Assembly (NCBI GenBank): GCA_035762175.1
Contig: DASTPP010000064.1
Location: 17,745-81,744, forward strand
Length of the DNA: 64,000 nucleotides
Reading direction: 5' to 3'
Source of the DNA: DASTPP01 sp035762175
GTDB lineage: Bacteria > Myxococcota_A > Polyangia > Polyangiales > Polyangiaceae
Shown here: positions 8,696 through 19,900 of the stretch, piece after piece
How the letters are laid out: each line of letters begins with the position of its first letter
Position numbering within the stretch: position 1 is the stretch's first letter
Made by a program: the position numbers and the translations under genes
Notes under the pieces: model-generated
Database searches by the model: none
Told to the model about the DNA's origin: nothing
Seen by the model: the letters and a program-made list of their open reading frames with translations, nothing else

Positions 8696-8968
8696 CTAGG
8701 TTACGTCGCCGCCGCCGATGATCCGGATGATGGCCCGGACGTGCTCGCTGACGACGCTGATCTTGTCGGCGCTCGCCGACACCTTCTTGCCGTCGTCGGA
8801 CTCGTCGATCTCGGCCTTCACCTCGACCTGGACCACGATGCGAAGCTTCTTCTCTTCGACCTTGCCCTCGCGCCCCACCACCTCGCCGCGCGCATCGTCG
8901 CGCGCCAGCGCCCCCGCCTCGGTCTCGCCCGCCGGCGTCTCGTCCGGGGATTGCTTTTCGACACTCAT
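8696..8968 (-). CDS. Small acidic protein of unknown function (90 aa)
   Basis: A 90-residue protein that I do not recognise. The N-terminal 35 residues are Glu/Asp/Gly-rich and look disordered. A beta-strand-like stretch follows (EEKKLRIVVQVEVKAEI, about 38-54). The end is hydrophobic with a glycine cluster (VRAIIRIIGGGDVT). A good ribosome site, GGAGAA, lies 6 bp upstream of the ATG. It sits 40 bp after the kinase gene and 80 bp before the S9 peptidase, all on the same strand. It might be a substrate or precursor of the downstream peptidase and oxygenases, or an unrelated small protein. There is no sequence proof of either. Confidence 0.6.
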   Translation of the reverse strand: MSVEKQSPDETPAGETEAGALARDDARGEVVGREGKVEEKKLRIVVQVEVKAEIDESDDGKKVSASADKISVVSEHVRAIIRIIGGGDVT

Positions 8969-9008
8969 GATTCGTTCTCCGTTCGGTATACTGCGTGAAG
9001 GCCCCGCC

Positions 9009-11954
9009 TCACTTCGGACAGCGGGCGGCGTCGGATTTCTGCCGCGCGGCGCGCGCGGTCACGCTGCGGGCGTCGTGCCCCCAGCGCGCGAGCACCGCCG
9101 AGTACGCCCGGCAGGCTGCCTCGCGGTCGCCGCCTTGCATCTCGGCGTCGCCGAGCCAGAGCAGCGCCCGCACCTGCTGAATGCTCTCGGCGTAGCCGCA
9201 CGCCCTCGCCGCGTCTCGCAGCTCGCGCCGGGCCTCGTCGGGGCGGCCGCCGAGCAGGTACGCGCGCCCGAGCTGCGCGTCGACGTGGACCGCGCGGTAC
9301 AGCGGGTCGACGAGCGGCCGCTCGACGGGCTCGGCCCGCAGGGCCTCCTCGGCGTCGCGCGCGTCCTTGACGCCGGCCACGTAGGCCTCGAACCAGGCCA
9401 CGCCCGCGAGGGCGAGGAAGCCGCTCAGGCCGCGCATGCGCTCGGCGGTGGCCTTCCGCTGGCGCGAGAACTCGTCGCGCGGCAGCTGGCCGGTAAAGTA
9501 GAGCGCCCGGCCGACCGCATGCTGCACGTCGTACTGCTCGTCGGGCAGCCACGCGCGGCTGGCGAGCGCGAACTCGCGGGCGGTCTCGGCGGCCGCCGCC
9601 GACTCGCCGAGCTCGAGCTCGAGGTCGAGCTCGTTCTGGAGCGGGTAGCTCTGCCGCCACGCCTCGGCCGTCCCGCTGACGGACGCCCGCCACCGCGCCA
9701 CGTCGCGGCGCGCGGGCTCGAACTGGCCGTCGTAAACGTGCAAGAAGAACTCGTCGGCCGCCTCGACCTCGGCGCGGGCCTCGGCCGGCAGGCGCGCCCA
9801 GCGTTGACGCAGCACCGCGCGCGTCGCTTCGGCCGAGTGCGTCTGGCCCATCACCGCGCGGGCGAGGTAGCGGTAGCCGTTGGGCCACTCTTGGTCGGCG
9901 GCGATGAGCTTGCGGGCGGTCTTCTCGGCCTCGACGCAGCGGCCCTCGTTGGTCTCGAGCTGCGCGAGCCACTCGAGGCAGTCGACCGCCCCGGGCGAGG
10001 CGTCGACGCAGCGGGCCAGGGCCCCGGCGGCGGCCACGGTGTCGCCGCCTTGGACGTGGGCGGCGGCCTCGAACCAGTGCGAGACGGCCCCGCCGACCCG
10101 CGGGGCGAGGGCGAGCAGGCGCTCGGCGCGACGCGCCCGCATGTGGTACTGCGCGAGCACCAGCCGGGCGATGGCGTCCCCCTCGCGGGCGCCGGCCCAG
10201 CGCTCGAGCCGCGCCCCGGCCTCGGCGGGCGCGGCTGGCTCGGCCATCATCGGCTCGAGCGCCTCGAGCAACGAGGCCTCGCGCTCGGCCAGCGTCGCGC
10301 GCAGCGCGCGGGCGCGGGCGAAGTGCTCGCGATCGCTCGTCTCGACCCACGCGGAAACGATGGCGGCGTAAAGGTGCGCGTCGGCGCGCGCGGGGTCGAG
10401 CCGGGCGACGTCGGCGAAGCGGCTTCTCGCGCGCGAGGGCGCGCCGTCGAGCCAGAGCTGGAACGCCTCGCCGTACGCGACGTCGGCCTCGCCCCCGCCC
10501 CGCGCCGCCGGCGTCGGCGACGGCGCGCGCGCCGGGGCGACCGTCGCCGGCGCCTCGCCCGTCATCGCGAGCGTGGTGCGAGCACGCGACATGCCAAACC
10601 CGAGCGCCGCGCTCGCGGCCGCCAGCCCCAGCACCGCCAGGGCCCCCCCGAGCCGCCCGCGCGGGGCCGGCTTGGGGGCCGTTTCACCCTGGGACACCAG
10701 TGTGCTGTCTTGGAACAGAAAGGGCCGCGAGTCGGACGCCGCCCGCGGCCGGGGGGGCGGCGCGAGCTGGGGCGCGCGCTCGGTCGGGGCGATGCCGACG
10801 TCGGCCTCGGGCTCGAAGCGCACGAGGCGCGGCGCCTCGTCGGGCGACGAGGGCGCGTCGTCGCGCAGGGTGGGGGGCAGGTCCCGGTAGCCGCTGGCCC
10901 GCGGGCCGGGCGGGCGGGGCGGCAGCGAGGCGGGCAGCGAGTCGTCGGGTACGGACCAGGTCGCCGCCTCGGTCGCCGCGCCGCCCGCCTCGGCCGCCGC
11001 GGTCTTGCGGCCGCCGCCGACCAGCGGCAAGAGCTCGCGGGCCATGCGCCCGAGCAGCCCCTTCGCGTCGGGCGCCTTGCCGAACGAGGCCCGGTAGGCC
11101 TCGGCGAGCGCCGCGCGCATCGCGGACGCGTCGGCCCAGCGGTCTTCGATCTCGCGCCGCAGCGCCCGGTCGACCACCGCGCACACGGCCGCGGGGCACG
11201 AGGGCGCGACGCTCGCGAGCGGGCGCGCCGGGCGCGTCGCGGCCGAGACGAACACCTCGCCCGTCGTCGCCCCCTCGTGCACGTGCTGGCCCGAAATCAG
11301 CGTGAAGAGCGTCGCGCCGACCGACCAGAGGTCGGTCGGGGGGCCGAGCTGCGGGCCGCGGCCGAGCACCTGCTCGGGCGCCATGAACGCCGGCGTGCCG
11401 AGGATCGCCCCGCTCGTCGTGACCGCCGGGCCGTAGGGGCCGAGCTGCCGCGCGACGCCGAAGTCGAGCAGCTTGAGCACCCCCTCGTCGGTCAAGAAGA
11501 TGTTCTCGGGCTTGACGTCGCGGTGCACGACGCCCTTCTCGTGGGCGACCGCCAGCACCTCGAGCACGGCGTCGCCCACGGCCGCGACGTAGGCGACGTC
11601 GAGCGGCAGCTCGGCGGCGATGGCCCGCAGGCTGGCGCCCTGCAGGAGCTCCATCACGAGGTAGGCGGCGCCGTCTTGGGTGACGTCGTCGTCGAGCACC
11701 TGCACCACGCCCTCGTGCTTGAGCAGGTTGCCGAGGTGGCTCTCGCGCAGAAAGCGCGCCCAGAGCGCGGGGCTCGCGTACACCTTGCGGTGCGAGACCT
11801 TGACGGCGACGCGGTGGCCGTTGCGGTGCGTCGCGGCGTAGACCGCGGCCGTACCCCCGACGCCGATGAGCGCGTCGAGGCGGTACTTGCCGCCGATCTC
11901 TTGGCCGACGCGCGCCCGCGCCGCCAGCAGCATCTCGTCCAGGCCGTCCCCCAT
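9009..11954 (-). CDS. Transmembrane Ser/Thr protein kinase with helical-repeat C-terminal domain
   Basis: A 981-residue eukaryotic-like kinase. Kinase domain about 24-285: glycine loop GVGGTAAVY (31-39), Lys52 in VAVK, VVHRDVKPEN (142-151), DFG (164-167 region), APEQ (192-195). A proline-rich linker follows, then one membrane segment about 436-455. The alpha-helical C-terminal half (about 480-975) looks like TPR or related solenoid repeats, presumably outside the membrane. The ATG at 11954 has GGAGAAG upstream; the frame continues upstream but without kinase-like sequence. Divergent neighbour: an FHA-domain sigma-54 activator, a likely partner because FHA domains bind phospho-threonine. The partner assignment is inference. 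Confidence 0.9.
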   Translation of the reverse strand: MGDGLDEMLLAARARVGQEIGGKYRLDALIGVGGTAAVYAATHRNGHRVAVKVSHRKVYASPALWARFLRESHLGNLLKHEGVVQVLDDDVTQDGAAYLVMELLQGASLRAIAAELPLDVAYVAAVGDAVLEVLAVAHEKGVVHRDVKPENIFLTDEGVLKLLDFGVARQLGPYGPAVTTSGAILGTPAFMAPEQVLGRGPQLGPPTDLWSVGATLFTLISGQHVHEGATTGEVFVSAATRPARPLASVAPSCPAAVCAVVDRALRREIEDRWADASAMRAALAEAYRASFGKAPDAKGLLGRMARELLPLVGGGRKTAAAEAGGAATEAATWSVPDDSLPASLPPRPPGPRASGYRDLPPTLRDDAPSSPDEAPRLVRFEPEADVGIAPTERAPQLAPPPRPRAASDSRPFLFQDSTLVSQGETAPKPAPRGRLGGALAVLGLAAASAALGFGMSRARTTLAMTGEAPATVAPARAPSPTPAARGGGEADVAYGEAFQLWLDGAPSRARSRFADVARLDPARADAHLYAAIVSAWVETSDREHFARARALRATLAEREASLLEALEPMMAEPAAPAEAGARLERWAGAREGDAIARLVLAQYHMRARRAERLLALAPRVGGAVSHWFEAAAHVQGGDTVAAAGALARCVDASPGAVDCLEWLAQLETNEGRCVEAEKTARKLIAADQEWPNGYRYLARAVMGQTHSAEATRAVLRQRWARLPAEARAEVEAADEFFLHVYDGQFEPARRDVARWRASVSGTAEAWRQSYPLQNELDLELELGESAAAAETAREFALASRAWLPDEQYDVQHAVGRALYFTGQLPRDEFSRQRKATAERMRGLSGFLALAGVAWFEAYVAGVKDARDAEEALRAEPVERPLVDPLYRAVHVDAQLGRAYLLGGRPDEARRELRDAARACGYAESIQQVRALLWLGDAEMQGGDREAACRAYSAVLARWGHDARSVTARAARQKSDAARCPK

Positions 11955-12247
11955 GACTTCTCCGCGTAAATCTCGTAACGGAAAGGGCTGCGGCGTGGCC
12001 GACGAGCGACGGGGGGCCCCAGGGCCCTCGCCCGAGCCCCGGTTAACCCCCCCCCGCGCCAGGCTGAGACCCTGCGGGGGCCCGAGCCGACCAGTTTGCC
12101 CGATTTCGCCCGAAACGTTCTTTGCCGTCAACCTCGAATATCGCCCTACGGTAACGAGACGAATGTATGCATGCCCCCAGGGCTCGGCCGGGGCGCCGGG
12201 GGTCATGCAAGTTTCGTACGTCGCGCGCGTCATACCATACTGCTCAG
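11955..12247. other. Divergent intergenic region between kinase and sigma-54 activator genes
   Basis: A 293-bp gap. The kinase-proximal half is GC-rich with G/C runs. The activator-proximal part (about 12117-12176) is relatively AT-rich, with GTATGCATGC at 12170-12179, and is the likely promoter area. No convincing -35/-10 pair or sigma-54 site could be picked out. Confidence 0.4.
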
Positions 12248-14053
<1,806 letters not shown>

Positions 14054-15125
14054 GCGGGCGGCGCGCCGGGGGGGGCGGGCCGGGGCGCGGGGCCGGGCGG
14101 GCGGGGGGCGCGCGGCGGGAACAGCTCGTCGAGCCGGGCGCTCGTCATCGCGTGCAGGCCCCCCGCGAGCTTGCCCGCGTCGAGCGCGCCCTCGGCCTCG
14201 ATGACGTCGCGGTCGCCGCGGAACGAGAAGGGCACGAGCGGCTCGCCGAACGAGGTCAGCCGCCCGATCGCCGAGCGCCCGACGTCGCGCAGCGTGGCCT
14301 CGAGGCGGCCGAGGGCCGACGAGGGCGGGTCGTCCCAGGTGCCGGCGAGCGCGCCGCGCACCCGGAGCGAGCCGTCGGGCGAGGGCGCGGCGACGAGCCC
14401 GGCGGCGATCGCGCGCTCGAGCAGGCCGTGCGCCCCCTTCGGCCAGGGCTCGCGCGCGGGGTTGACGGCGTAGAGCCGCAGGGGCGCGTCGCCGAGCCTC
14501 CGGGCGAGCGAGGCGAGCGGCTCGGCCGAGAGCGCGGGGCGGGCGCGCTTGAGGCGCCCGCGGGCGAAGGCGATGGCGGCGCGCAGGAGGCCGGGCTGGC
14601 CCGTCTCGAAGGCGACGACGCTGCCGCCGAGGGCGGCGAACGAGCGGCGCGCCTCGCCCGCCGAGCCGCTGACGCGCACGACGCTGCTGCCCTCGCGCAC
14701 GCCCGGCGGCTCGTCGGTCAGCCGCTCGCGGAAGCGCGCCTCGACTAGGGCCGGATCGTGGGCGACGCGCACGAGGTACAGGGTCGAGCGCCCGTCGCTC
14801 GCGAGGGCGAGCTCGTCGGCGAGGCGCAGGTCGAAGCCCGTGTAGTCGGCGAGCCGCTCGAGGCCCGCGGGCGGCACGAGCAGGCCGAGCGGCAGGCGCA
14901 GGTTCGGCGAGCGGTAGAGCTCGGAGGGGCGCGCGAGCACGAGCCACTCGAGCCCGGCCGAGGGCACCAGGTCGGCGAGCGGCTCGAGGTGCAGCGGCTC
15001 GGGCGGCGGCGGCGGCGGCAAGGGCGGCTTGCCCCCGCAGCCCGGCCCGGCCGCGCCGAGCGCGGCGGCGAGCCAGGCCCGGCGGCCGAGCGCGGGGCCC
15101 GCGCCCGCCCGGAGGCGCGGCGCGC

Positions 15126-16472
15126 TCAGCCCGCCCCCGCCCCGGCCGAGACCACGACGTAGGCGAAGCGGCGGGTCTTCGAGCCGCTACGCAAAAGGTA
15201 GCGCCCCCCGGCCGGCAGGCGCAGCTGGTCGTCGGTGACGCGGGCGCCGTCGACCTCGACGTAGCCGTGCGAGACCATGCGCTTGCCCTCGCCCGTCGTC
15301 GGGGCGAGGCCCGAGGCCGAGAGGGCCTTCGCGATCCACAGCCCGGACGCGTCGGCGGCGGCGACCTCGAACTCGGGCACGTCGTCGGGCACGCCGCCCT
15401 TCTTCAGGTAGACGCGGTCGAACTCGGCCTCGGCCTCTCGGGCGGCGTCGGGGCCGTGGAAGCGCGCCACGATCTCGCGGCCGAAGAGGCGCTTCGGCTC
15501 GCGCGGGTCGGTCGCCTGCGCCCGCAGCGCGGCGATCTCGGCGGCGCTCTTCGACGAGAGCAGCTCGAAGTAGCGCCAGACGACGCCGTCGTCGATCTGC
15601 ATCGCCTTCTTGAACATGGCGACCGGCGGCTCGGCGATGCCGATGTAGTTGTCGGCGCTCTTCGACATCTTCTTGCCGATTACGCGCCCGTTCTCGAGCC
15701 GCGCGTCGAGCCCCTCGAGCAGCGGCGTCGTGAGCACGCACTGCGGGGGCTTGCCGTAGCGGGGCATCAGGTCGCGGCCGACGTTGAGGTTGAAGAACTG
15801 GTCGGTGCCGCCGAGCTCGAGGTCGCAGTCGAGCGCGACCGAGTCGTACGCCTGCAAGAGGGGGTAGAGCAGCTCGTGCATGTAGACGGCGCGCTGCTCG
15901 GCCACGCGCTTCGAGAAGTCGTCGCGCTCGAGGATGCGCGCGAGCGTCGCCTTGGCGCTCAGCTCGATGAGGTCGATGACGCTCATCTTGCCCAGCCACT
16001 CGCCGTTGTAGCGCACCTCGGTGCGCGCCGCGTCGAGCACCTTGAAGCACTGGGCCTGGTAGGTCTTGGCCGCCTCGAGCACCGCCTCGCGCGTCAGCCG
16101 CGGGCGCGCCTCGTTCTGGCCCGTCGGGTCGCCGACCATGGCGGTGGTGTCGCCGACGACGAAGACGATGTGGTGGCCGAGGTCTTGGATCTGCCGCATC
16201 TTCTGCAGCAAGACCACGTGCCCGAGGTGCAGGTCGGGCCGGGTCGGGTCGAAGCCGGCCTTCACGCGCAGCGGGCCGCGCCGGCCCGAGAGGTGCGCCT
16301 CGATGCGCTCGAGCAGCTCGGCCTCGACGACCAGCTCGGCCGCGCCCCGGGCGAAGACCTCGAGCTGCGCCCGGGCCTCGGCGCTGGCCGCCGCGGGCCG
16401 GCGCTCGCGGCCGGCCTCGCGGACGTCGTCGCCCGCGTCGGCCCCGGGCCGTTCGCCGCCCCCGGCCGTCAC
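15126..16472 (-). CDS. tyrS: Tyrosyl-tRNA synthetase
   Basis: A 448-residue class I synthetase. The HIGH signature is HLGH within DLHLGHVVLL, KMSKS is intact (KKMSKSADN, about residue 269), and a C-terminal S4 RNA-binding domain spans about 385-445. The LELGGTDQFFNL tyrosine-pocket segment is present. The N-terminus carries about 40 extra Ala/Arg/Gly-rich residues. The GTG start at 16472 overlaps the stop of the upstream IHF-like gene as GTGA, so the two are translationally coupled. The stop in turn overlaps the next gene's likely CTG. Confidence 0.94.
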   Translation of the reverse strand: MTAGGGERPGADAGDDVREAGRERRPAAASAEARAQLEVFARGAAELVVEAELLERIEAHLSGRRGPLRVKAGFDPTRPDLHLGHVVLLQKMRQIQDLGHHIVFVVGDTTAMVGDPTGQNEARPRLTREAVLEAAKTYQAQCFKVLDAARTEVRYNGEWLGKMSVIDLIELSAKATLARILERDDFSKRVAEQRAVYMHELLYPLLQAYDSVALDCDLELGGTDQFFNLNVGRDLMPRYGKPPQCVLTTPLLEGLDARLENGRVIGKKMSKSADNYIGIAEPPVAMFKKAMQIDDGVVWRYFELLSSKSAAEIAALRAQATDPREPKRLFGREIVARFHGPDAAREAEAEFDRVYLKKGGVPDDVPEFEVAAADASGLWIAKALSASGLAPTTGEGKRMVSHGYVEVDGARVTDDQLRLPAGGRYLLRSGSKTRRFAYVVVSAGAGAG

Positions 16473-16801
16473 GGCCGCCCCCCCTCGCCGCCCGCGCGGG
16501 CGCGGCCGAAGGGCAAGAAGCGGCGGCTCGCGTCGACCAGCTCGCGCAGCTCTTTGCCCACCTTGAAGCGCGGCAGCCGCTTCGGCCGCACCTGCACCGG
16601 CTCGCTCGTTCTGGGGTTTCGGCCCTCGTACGACTCGTAGGCCTGGACGGTAAAGCTACCGAACCCCCGGATCTCGATGCTCTGGCCCTGCGCGAGGGCC
16701 TCGGTCATGGCGTCGAAGACGCAGTTGACGACCTGCTCGGCGCGGGCCTTGGGCAGGTCGGCGCGGGCGGCCATCGCCTCGATGAGATCGCTCTTGTTCA
16801 T
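16469..16801 (-). CDS. ihfB: IHF beta-like DNA-bending protein (HU/IHF family)
   Basis: 110 residues starting MNKSDLIEAMA, with the HU/IHF signature: IEIRGFGSFTVQ (about 43-54) and the DNA-intercalating arm around GRNPRTSEPVQV with the expected proline in RNP. A basic/glycine tail extends about 15 residues past the usual end. The ATG at 16801 is chosen because the longer in-frame extension is Arg/Pro-rich and unlike the family. It is first gene of a coupled ihfB-like, tyrS, lipoprotein set. Confidence 0.9.
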   Translation of the reverse strand: MNKSDLIEAMAARADLPKARAEQVVNCVFDAMTEALAQGQSIEIRGFGSFTVQAYESYEGRNPRTSEPVQVRPKRLPRFKVGKELRELVDASRRFLPFGRARAGGEGGRP

Positions 16802-16919
16802 GCTTCGGCCCGGCGGCCGGCGGCCGCCGCCCGGGCGCGCCGGGCGGCCCCGGGGCCTTCGGGCAAGGCTTGCCACGGCTCCGAGGCGGCCGTCAACGCC
16901 CTCGGCCCTCCGGCGGGGC

Positions 16920-16947
16920 GTGACTTAGGCCGGGCGTCCTTTACACT
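16920..16947 (+). promoter_or_regulatory. Possible sigma-70-type promoter for the S41-kinase gene
   Basis: GTGACT (16920-16925), 16-bp spacer, TACACT (16942-16947), ending 7 bp before the ATG at 16955. Four of six bases match each consensus box. If used, the mRNA would be nearly leaderless. Confidence 0.3.
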
Positions 16948-16954
16948 GAGCGCC

Positions 16955-19900
16955 ATGCGCTTTTGGCAAAGAGCGGGGACGGTCGCGGGCGTCCTCGGGT
17001 CGTTCGGGGCCGTCACCTGGTTTACCCTGCAGTTCGGCACGGGGGGCCTCTGGCGGGGGCTCGAGCCGGCGATCGCCCTGCCGGCCAACGCCGCGGGGGC
17101 CAAGCCCCAGACGCCCTACGACCTGACCCGGCTCGAGGCCGTCAACGAGACGCTGCGGCACATTCGCGACAAGTACGTCGACCCCGGCCGCGTCAAGCCG
17201 CGCGACATGCTGCTCGCGGCGCTCAACCGGGTCCAGCAAGATGTCGCCCAGGTCATCGTGCTGCACGACGAGGGCTCGCCCGAGGTCACCGTGCGGGTCG
17301 AGACGGCCGAGAAGCGCTTCCGGGTCGACAACGTCCAGGGCCCCTGGGACGTGGCCGCCCGGCTGCGCGAGATCTTCGCGTTCTTGCAAGACCACCTGCG
17401 GGGCACCGAGGTCGACCTGCGCGACGTCGAGTACGCGGCGTGCAACGGCATGCTGCGCACGCTCGACCCGCACTCGGTCTTCCTGTCGCCCGAGGCGTAC
17501 CGCGAGATGAACGTCTCGACCTCGGGCGCCTTCGGCGGCCTCGGCATCGTCATCTCGATCCGCGAGCAGCAGCTGACGGTGATGAGCGCGATGCCGGGCA
17601 CGCCGGCGGGGCGCGCGGGCCTCAAGCGCGGCGACAAGATCACGAAGATCAACACCGAGTCGACCCTCAACATGCCCATCGACGACGCGGTGCGGCGGCT
17701 GCGGGGCGAGCCCGGCACCAAGGTGACGGTGTGGGTGCACCGCGAGGGCGACGGCGGGTGGCCGGGCTCGAAGCCCTTCGAGCTGTCGCGCGAGAACATC
17801 AAGGTCGCCAGCGTCGAGAAGCAGGGGCTCGACGGGGGCGTCGGCTACGTGCGGCTCAAGCAGTTCCAGAGCGGCACGGCGGCCGAGCTCGAGGCGGCGC
17901 TGGGCGAGCTGCGCAAGAAAGAGGGCGGCCAGCTCAAGGGCTTGGTGCTCGACCTGCGGGGCAACCCGGGCGGGCTGCTCGACCAGGCGGTGAAGGTGGC
18001 CGACCTCTTCTTGAAAGAGGGCACCATCGTCTCGACCGTGGGCGCGGCCGACGCGCCCGACGAGAAGCGCGCGCGCGCGGCGGGCACCGAGCCCGACTAC
18101 CCGCTGGTGGTGCTGGTCAACGGCTCGTCGGCGAGCGCGAGCGAGATCGTGGCCGGGGCCCTGAAGAACCTCGACCGCGCCGTCATCGTGGGCACGACGA
18201 GCTTCGGCAAGGGCAGCGTGCAGCTCATCTTCTCGGACATTACGCCCGACAAGGCGGCGCTCAAGCTCACCATCGCCCAGTACCTGACGCCGGGCAACGT
18301 GTCGATTCAATCGGTGGGCATCGTGCCCGACGTCGAGCTCGACCCGATGACGGTCGACCCGCTCGAGATCGATCTTTACTCGGCGCCGAAGGTGCTGCGC
18401 GAGCGCGACCTGTCGTCGCACCTGTCGAACACCAAGGCGCGCGAGGGGCAGAAGGCGCCCTACTCGGTGCGCTACTACATGCCCGAGGGCGAGCGGGCGC
18501 AGCTCCGGTCGCGGGGCGGCGACCCCGAAGACGGCAAGTTCGAGGCCGACTTCCAGGTGCGCTTCGCGCGCGAGCTCGCCCTGCGCATGGCGCCGGGCCA
18601 GCGCCGGGGCGAGCAGCTGCGCGCGCTCGGCGAGTACATGGCGCAGGTGCAGCGCGACGAGGTGGCGAAGGCGGCGGCCGACCTCGCCAAGCTCGGGGTC
18701 GACTGGGCCGAGGCGCCCTCGGCCGACGCGGGCCCGCAGGCGCGCGACTTCGAGGTGAGCGCCTCGACCGACCGGCCCGGCGACGAGGTGACCGCGGGCG
18801 AGCCGATGGCCCTGCGGGTCACGGTCAAGAACAACGGCAAAGACCCCGTCTACCGGCTGCGCGCCGCGACCGTGAGCGACAACGGCTACTACGACGGCAA
18901 AGAGCTCGTCTTCGGCAAGATCGCGCCCGGCCAGTCGAAGACGGCCACGATCCCGCTGGGGGTCTGCGAGCCCGACGACAAGAAGAAGCCCGAGGGCAAG
19001 GACCCGGTCAAGAACCCCGAGGCGGTGCCGCGGGTGTGCCGCGTCCCGAAAGATTCGGTCACGCGCCAAGACGGCATCAAGGTGCGCTTCGAGTCGACCG
19101 GCGACCACGCCCCCGCCGACGTCGAGGTGCGGCCGACGGTGCACGCGCTCGAGCGCCCGCTCTTCGCCTACGCCTACGAGGTCGTCGACAACCGCGGCGG
19201 GGCGAACGGCGACGGGCGGCTGCAGAAGGGCGAGGGCGCGACGCTCTACCTGGCGGTGAAGAACGTCGGCAAGGGCCGCTCGTACGAGACGCAGGCGAAC
19301 CTGGCGAACCTGTCGGGCGAGGGCGTCTTGCTCAACGAGGGGCGCTTCGACATCTCGAACATGCAGCCGGGCGAGACGCGGCGGCTCGAGCTGACCTTCG
19401 ACGCGCTGCCGAGCCTGCAAGAGTCCGAGGTGAAGCTGCGGCTGAGCGTCGGCGACCTCGATCTGCACGAGATGGCGAGCGAGAAGGTGCGCGTGGCGGT
19501 CGAGCCGCCGGTCAAGCCGCAGCCGGCTTCCGGCGCGGTGCGGGCGCGGGCGCAGGGGGCGACCTTGCTCGAGAGCCCGTCGTCGGGCGGGCGGGCGTTC
19601 GGCCGGCTCAAGCCCGGCTCGGCGCTGGCGGTCAAGGGCCAGGTCGGCGAATTCTTGAAGGTCGACCTCGGCAAGAACCGCTTCGCCTTCGTCGCCGCGG
19701 GCGAGGTCGAGCCGGGCGGCACCCCGTCGGCCGAGGGGCACCCCTTCGAAGATCTGCTCTCGCGCTCGCCGCCGAACGTCGAGCTCAAGGCCGCGCAGCT
19801 CGCGACGCGCGACGGCAAGGTCAAGCTGGTCGGCACCGCGTCCGACAACGACCGGGTGCTCGACGCGTACATGTTCGTCAACTCGCGCAAGGTCTTCTAC

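Noticed and set aside
4938..8699. A 1253-codon open frame on the plus strand
   Set aside because: Antisense to the JmjC and S9 peptidase genes. Composition is Arg/Gly/Ala/Val-rich without domains, the usual shadow of very GC-rich coding sequence.
11955..12233. N-terminal extension of the kinase frame upstream of ATG 11954
   Set aside because: The frame is open but has no kinase-like or signal sequence. A ribosome site directly precedes ATG 11954, and the extension would run into the divergent promoter.
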